This document shows, one piece after another, positions 28,701 to 34,220 of a stretch of DNA of 34,220 nucleotides (positions are counted from its first letter, which is position 1; every line of letters begins with the position of its first letter). The DNA comes from Blastocladiella britannica (taxonomy: Eukaryota > Blastocladiomycota > Blastocladiomycetes > Blastocladiales > Blastocladiaceae). A program made the translations under genes and the position numbers. The DNA lies in assembly GCA_025349905.2 (NCBI GenBank), contig MU624656.1, positions 1 through 34,220 on the forward strand, read 5' to 3'. Under the pieces are notes generated by a model. It was given only the letters and a program-made list of their open reading frames with translations. It was not told the DNA's origin and made no database searches.

Positions 28701-30949
28701 GGTGCATGCGCATATCACGTTCCAGCGCGTCCATGGCCGCTCGGTCCAGAACATGCGCGCCCATGTCGCGGGCAGCGCGTTCGCGCGAGAACGCCAGGAA
28801 CTTGATATCCAGCGGCAACGCGTGCGCAAATGACCCCAGGCGCGCCATCAGCGCATCGGCGGCCCTAACTCCGTCGGGGCCGTAATATGCCGACAGGTAC
28901 GCGACTGCCAGCAGGACCATCAGTGGGTCGGCTGGGAACTCGGCCAGACCACGTTCGAGCAAGTCCAAACCCAGTGCCGTTTGTTTTGGGCCCGGGTTAC
29001 TGCGCACGAACCGGACCGAAATCTCGACCTGTGCCGGCGACGTGAACACGTTGGTGATTTTGGGCTTGGGTTTCTCGAACGCCGCGGCCATTGCTTCGGC
29101 TCCGGTCCCACGACGCAGCGTCGTTAGGTGCACCGACGACGCTTCGAGCACGCTGGCAGTGTCGGACACCAGCGGCGGGCCCGTACTACCAATGCGACCG
29201 GCGGCGGGCATGGGTCCCATGAGCGACGTGCCGGACGGCGATCTCACCTGGCGCATGGACCCGGGACTCCGCCGAATGCTGGCGACCGCCGCCGCCGACG
29301 CTTCCAGTGACCGGACAATATTGATTGTCCTAGGCGCGTCCTGGATCGTAATCGAGTCCAGTGGTGCAGATTGCGGGCTCAGCCGCAGCAACCCGGGTGC
29401 CGCCGACTTGATGCTCATCTCAGGCGGATCCAACACCGTGTCGCCTTCGGCGTTGGCCCAGCAACCTCCTCCTCCCGCCGCGGCCGCCGCCGCTATATCA
29501 AGATTCGACTCATGATTGGCCACCAGGTGCCACTTGGCAATGGTGCGCTTGACAATGTCGGTCGTTTCCCACCGCACCAGGACGACGCCGGAGAGAAATC
29601 CGACCGCGGCCGCCGGGAGCAGCGCGATCCAGGTCCCGTGAGATCCGTTCGAGGTCATAAGGTTGGTGGGGCCGTTCGCAATCACCGACATGGCAAGACA
29701 AGTCGCCATCGCCATCGTAGAGGCGGCAGTGGTCCCCGCGCGCATCTGATTGGCGACCGAGTTGTAGTACGGTAGCATCGTCACGTACTTGTACGTCTGG
29801 TACGCCAAGCCCAGGGCCACGGTCGCCATGTACAGCCACCACACGGTCGAGTCCATGATGTTGCGCGAAAAGGCCTCGAATACCACAAACAGGAGACGGA
29901 GGGAGACTGCCAGCATGTCTATCCGGCCGTGCGTGCGGGCCACAGGGCTGGTGGAGGTTGGGCTCGTTTCGATAAACTATATCCATTTTTCAATATTTGC
30001 TACACTTTTCATGGGAAATAGTAAAGATGGCATACCACAAGAGCCCCAATCAATAGAAAGGGGACGTAAATGACCATACCAAGGACGTTCAGGATCAGCA
30101 GCGGCAAGTGCTGCGCTGAGGTGCACGGCACCGTGAAATCGACCAGGTTTCCTTGCGCGTTGCAGTTGAGTCCCTCGACCATCACGGACGCGACCGGGAT
30201 CGATAAGGTGGTGAGCAGTAGCGTGATGGTCCAGCGCATGACTCGCAGCATGGTGATCGGCACCTTGGCTTGCATGTGCAGCATGAATCCGGCGGTGGCG
30301 ATCATGAACACTGCCGAGAATACCAAGAGTAAGGCTATGTATTATTCACATCAAAGTTGAATATTATCGCTTCAGTGTAACCGAAGAAAACAAATGGATA
30401 CCAATGACATTGATGGCAACAAATCCCTGGTAGCTCACGAATGCACGGACGGGCTCGGTCACAATGGACAGTTGCAGGGGCAGATCCGAGATCAAATGGC
30501 TGTTGAAGGCAAAGGAGAGCCACAGAAGATCTTCGATCGCCTGTGGGAAATTAACATGAGAGTGTCAGTGGAATTATATTCGTAGTTCGAAGCCAGTTTT
30601 TGGCCTCATTCGTTCCGATCCACTCACCTAGCCGCCGAGAGCAGCAAAGCGTAAAGATCCAAGGAACAAAAGTATCGAAACAAAGTTGCCATACCATCAA
30701 GATCCAAGCGACCTGCGGCGAAACGTCATTGTTACGGCACGCAAGGTAGGTGATGTTAAACAGCGATTTTTCAAGGCTGGAAACACGAATGGTGACCGCT
30801 GGAGGCGGAGATTTGCCGACCGCCGTCACGACGCCTTCCGATCCTGGCGCTGCCGTTGCTGCTGTCGGCTCAGAAGCAGCCAGGAGTTGGCGGAGCGGTG
30901 CCATAGGTGGCAAAGGACCAAAGGTGCTGGGTTGATTCCGAAACGACAT
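25747..30949 (-). CDS. TmcB/TmcC-like multi-membrane TPR protein, 12 exons
   Basis: The proposed exons are 30949-30695, 30540-30402, 30334-30036, 29976-28455, 28391-28245, 28176-27467, 27379-27364, 27287-27136, 27075-26762, 26673-26552, 26486-26302 and 26238-25747. The sum is 4,353 nt, giving 1,450 residues with every phase closing. The N-terminal third has about eight membrane helices (for example VAWILM joined to AIEDLLWLSFAF; TVWWLYMATVALGLAY). A TPR-like helical domain spans about 548-738 (EISVRFVRSNPG, LRSYAQFLTYIDAD), the hallmark of proteins related to Dictyostelium 'tiny macrocysts' B/C. The C-terminal half has four more helices and outer loops with conserved cysteines (CRGALLDL, YPRDCTAVGSC). 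It is probably a surface receptor or sensor; the ligand is unknown. The first-to-second exon junction and the A-tract splice site near 28178 are the least certain. Confidence 0.8.
27364..27379 (-). other. 16-nt microexon of the TmcB-like gene
   Basis: The exon is TTTCTCACCGACAATT, between a CACCAG acceptor and a GTACGC donor. With the flanking exons it encodes FLTDN plus the first base of Leu, giving GIR-FLTDN-LAPIFQALATLP. Reading past it in this frame meets a stop within four codons, so the short exon is required. The paralogue has one of the same length and phase. Confidence 0.8.
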
Positions 30950-31889
30950 TTTTGGTCTGCAGCCGAGATTTTAAGGAGGGGAAAATGTGAACGAATAAGT
31001 CTATGCCAATTGCATTTCAAAAAAAATATATATATCGGTTCCCCTCAAATATTTCTTATCTGCCCCCAGTGGTAAAGAAAGGGGTCAAAGATAACGCTGC
31101 AAATGTCTGATCGAAGGGATCTTTTTGTCCTTGGGAAGGGGCCGTAGAACGCGCAGTTTTCTCCTGATACTTGCTCATTGAATTGTTGTCTCTTTCAAAA
31201 ATATTCCGACGCGCAATTGTCAATATATTTTGGAAATGTAATACATTGTTTGGCCCCGCCGTTTGCCCGACGCGCACATCACATTCGTCAGCACATCGTC
31301 AGATTCACATCCGCATGCTTCCCTCTTTTTTGGTTCCATTTGCTATGAATTGCCCTGCTTTCGTCTAGCAAAATGGCAAAAATAACGACCATGCCTGCGA
31401 TCAGCTCCAAAAAATACTTTGGAAGTAAGAAAAGCTGCGGATATATGTCCACACTCAAGCCGCTGCAGCAGCGATCGCGTGGCCTCTCAAGTCCACCACA
31501 TTGAGAGAGTTGGAGTAGACGCAGGTGAGCGTTCCACCTGAGTTGGAGGCGCAGGTAAGCGCGCTGCCTGGTTGCAGGGCGTGAATTGAAGCACACTTTT
31601 TAACCGACGAACCTGCGATCAGTATCGTGACGAATCGCCGCTGGCGTCGCACCAAGGCGACAGTAGCTGCGACATCTCATTCCAAGCCGTCCGCGTGAGT
31701 TCGATATGTCCTTGCCCAGTGCCTTCTTTTTGTGGAATATAATCGTCGTTTGGGGTCATAAAGATTTCACAACTCAAACTGATCACCTGGGATCCCTGTA
31801 TATGAAACCCAATTCAGCGTAAATCGCTCAAGAATTTTTCAAATAGTACTTGGGACGGTTTAAATATTCAAAGCTCTCTATATAAAATC
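30950..31889. other. Intergenic region between tandem paralogues, with an orphan ORF
   Basis: This is the promoter region of the downstream TmcB-like gene; A-rich and TATATATA-like sequence lies near 31020-31036. On the minus strand two frames look weakly coding: about 31758-31620 (MTPNDDYIPQKEGTGQGHIE) and 31655-31455 (IHALQPGSALTCASNSGGTL, then TCVYSNSLNVVD). They may be a broken small gene. No family is recognised. Confidence 0.35.
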
Positions 31890-34220
31890 TCACGACTCCT
31901 CGGTAGCCACCGAGGTCCCAATCAACAGCCCCCCGGACCCCAAGAACGCCTCGAGTCCCGGCACGTCCTTGTAAGATGTCTGCGGGACCATGTACAGCAG
32001 CGTGACGGCCGCGCGCGCCTCCTGCCGCAGCCGCCGCAGCACAAGCGCCAGAATCGCCACGACGCCCCACCCAATGACCGCCAGCGCCACGCCAAACAGG
32101 ATCACGGTGATGGTGGTGGCGAAGTGAATGCTGTCAACCAGCTTGGACATGATCGCGGTCGCCAGCTCATTGCACCGGCTGCTCACGTCCCCCGACAACT
32201 CGTTCGCCAGCGCGTACGTGGTCATTTGGGCGGCGGTCGGCCGCATGGTCGTATTGTACGACATGTACGTTGCCATTTGCGAGCATTGGGCAAGCAGCCA
32301 TGAGATTTCGGTGTTGAGGGGTTGGCCGGCGAGCTATACGTTATTTTTTCGTGGAGCGAATGTGAGATATGGGTTTCGTGTATGAAGATGAGAGTGTCTG
32401 TTAGTGAACCTTTAGCGAAAAGCCGATATCGGATCGATCTGTCACGCCAGGACATGTGTTCGGGTTGCCAACACAGTCGCGGGTCTGCACCGTCAGCGCA
32501 GGGAACTGCGTCGAAAGGCCTCCTGGATCACTGAGAAGCAGGTCATTGTACCGCATCGCGTCGTCCAACGCGCCGCGCATTCCGCGAGAGCATTTATCTG
32601 GATGTTATTTGTAGTGTCAGCGCCATGATTTCCCTCAAAAAAAGGGAGAATAACTCCATACCATTGGCAAGACTCGTGTCAGCGCTGATCCACTCGTTGG
32701 AAAACACGCGCATCATGTTGATAAACAGGCGGCGGTCGTCATTGTTGACCATGCGAGTGAACGAGTGCGACAAGTCGAGCGACCTATAATTATATTTAAG
32801 GAAGGTGAGCCTAATCTCCAAAGACTATAAAAAAGAAGAGAAAAAAAACATACATCAAGGTCTGAGCAAACATGCCGACCACAATCATGGCCACAACCGA
32901 GAACCCAATCATCAGCTGCATGGCGTACTTTCGGCTGCGGTGGCGCGTCGTTGGTGCCCCTTGTCCGCCATCAGCATTGGACGTGACGATCTTTTGGTCC
33001 AAACTCCCAAAGGCATCGCTGTCCACATCGACGATTTCCTTGAACGACTCAATCTCCTCGTCCAGAGTCAGCACCAGCGACGCGGCGGTCTTTTTGGGGA
33101 CGCTCGCCACCAGCTTCAAAATGTACTGCTCGCTCACAAAGTACTTGGTCAGCATCCACTTGTGCGTGAACGTGAAGGTCGCAAACAGGAACATGATCGA
33201 GCCCGCCAGCGCAGTCAGCATGATGATCATGTTGAACGAGACCGTCTGGTTGTACGCATCAATACCCGTCCGCGGAAGCGTGCGGACGGCCTCAAAGATG
33301 CTATCGACTATTGAATATTTGTGTTGTTAGTACTCCAACCGGGCTCACCGATGTAAAAATACAAGTACGCACGATTGTCCAACAAAAACTAGGGATATCG
33401 AAATATATCGATGTGTATCAGTATCCAACCAAAAAAAAAAAAGAAAGGAGAACATACCCGAATGTCAGGGGTGCGAGAGATAAGATCGGGAACAAGCTCA
33501 CCAAACCCGGGGTACAGCAATGCCGTCTGTCCCGCCTGCACGACAGCATTCGACATTTGCAGCGCATCATAGTAGAGCGGCACGTAGTCGAGGGTGTGGT
33601 TCCCAAACACGACTTTGAACACGCGGAACACGGGCGGCGCGATTTGCAAGTAGTTCCAGGACTGCGCCAGTACGGGGAGCAGCGTGTCGGTGAGGATCTT
33701 GATGTAGTCCGTGACCGACTTGAGCGCCGTCTGGTACGCGTTGAAGTCGTTGTCCATGTTGTTGAACACCAACAGTCGCACGTTCTCGAGCATGAGCGTC
33801 ACGTACCGGCGAACCGTGCGCGCGGTCGCAAACTGCACCGTCAGCACGTCCAGCGTCGCCGAAAAGATCTGCATGCACACCACAAACCCAATCACCAGCG
33901 CCACCACAAACAGCGCGCTGAACAGGATCATGGTCTTGACCGCGTTCAAGGGCTGCACGATGCGGTCGTTGACCAAGCGGCGCAGATTGGACCGCTGCCG
34001 CACCGTCTTGGACGCCGAGGTGCCGGACGTCTGCGAGTCGCCGCGACTGCGAGTGGTTGCGTGCTCGAGCAGCTTATCACGCGCCGCCGCCGCGATTTGC
34101 GGCGCCGGGTCCTTTTTCCACAGAATCCGCCGCGCGTCGGCCGGTTCGTTCTCGGGCGTCGGAAGGTCGCGTGCCGAGAGTACCCTCGTCAGTCCTGGCG
34201 CAGTGCGGATCTCGCTTCCC
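31890..34220 (-). CDS. TmcB/TmcC-like protein, C-terminal part (partial, tandem paralogue)
   Basis: The proposed exons are 34220-33458 (open to the window edge), 33388-33373, 33307-32854, 32783-32662, 32597-32410 and 32333-31890, giving 661 residues. It aligns with the C-terminal half of the gene at 25747-30949: SQTSGTSASK against SDTSGTSASK, FLLDNLDSIFEAVRTLP against FLTDNLAPIFQALATLP, and FPALTVQTRDCVGNPNTC against LPELNMYPRDCTAVGSC. Four or more membrane helices are visible (LFSALFVVALVIGFVVC, ILFGVALAVIGWGVVAILAL). Introns are 64-76 nt. The intron at 27076-27135 of the neighbour is absent here. The membrane and TPR parts should lie to the right of the window. Confidence 0.8.
33373..33388 (-). 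other. 16-nt microexon of the second TmcB-like gene
   Basis: The exon is TTTTTGTTGGACAATC, between CCCTAG and GTGCGT. It encodes FLLDN plus the first base of Leu. It has the same length, phase and protein position as 27364-27379. The next intron carries a clear GTACTAACAAC branch motif. Confidence 0.8.

Noticed and set aside
30622..30627. Strong-looking GTGAGT donor at the end of the first exon of the TmcB-like gene
   Set aside because: Using it with the CACAG acceptor breaks the frame. The GTATGG donor at 30694 joins in phase and gives the expected membrane-helix sequence.

Overview
The window is eukaryotic. It is GC-rich, its genes carry 60-90 nt GT-AG introns (branch-like ACTAAC or CTGAC, T-rich tracts just after the 5' splice site), and it holds chromodomain Ty3 retrotransposons. 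Best inference is a zoosporic fungus, most likely Blastocladiomycota (Allomyces/Catenaria type): multi-membrane TmcB/TmcC-like TPR proteins and ankyrin-like proteins with repeated 'DVLxWW' motifs are, as I recall, characteristic of that group. The species cannot be fixed from sequence alone.

Bases 1-11,140 are a repeat-rich accessory region. They hold the chromodomain end of a Ty3 element (1-417) with its LTR start, a truncated 29-residue-repeat ankyrin-like gene (598-1437), a complete and very young Ty3 chromovirus on the minus strand (1756-6418: 200-bp LTRs differing at one base, 5-bp duplication GTAGT), the RNase H/zinc-finger end of a LINE (6747-8634, frameshifted), weak minus-strand ORF remnants (8908-9553) and a broken HSP70-like (HSPA12-type) sequence (10160-11135). 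The chromovirus shows the hallmarks of Tf1-type self-priming: 11 nt next to the 5' LTR are the exact complement of 11 nt inside the LTR, about 46 nt past the TATA box.

Bases 11,378-16,200 hold a leucine-rich-repeat gene, an unrecognised three-exon gene of 358 aa, a frameshifted WW-ankyrin pseudogene, a solo LTR (15108-15307, duplication TGCAC) related to the intact element, and a 6-phosphogluconolactonase gene.

Bases 16,404-22,719 are cellular minus-strand genes: a two-exon seipin (lipid-droplet biogenesis) and a very long single-pass membrane protein with polyglutamine/proline-rich tracts and an alanine-rich coiled coil. A second WW-ankyrin pseudogene (23651-25607) follows, paralogous to the one at 13506-15003 but more decayed.

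Bases 25,747-34,220 are two tandem minus-strand paralogues of a multi-membrane TmcB-like protein. I could rebuild a complete 12-exon gene (1450 aa) for the first. The second runs off the right edge. Both contain a 16-nt microexon at the same place, and all reconstructed exon phases close. The cellular genes do not form one pathway; the layout is a set of housekeeping and membrane genes interleaved with retroelements and lineage-specific repeat-protein families.
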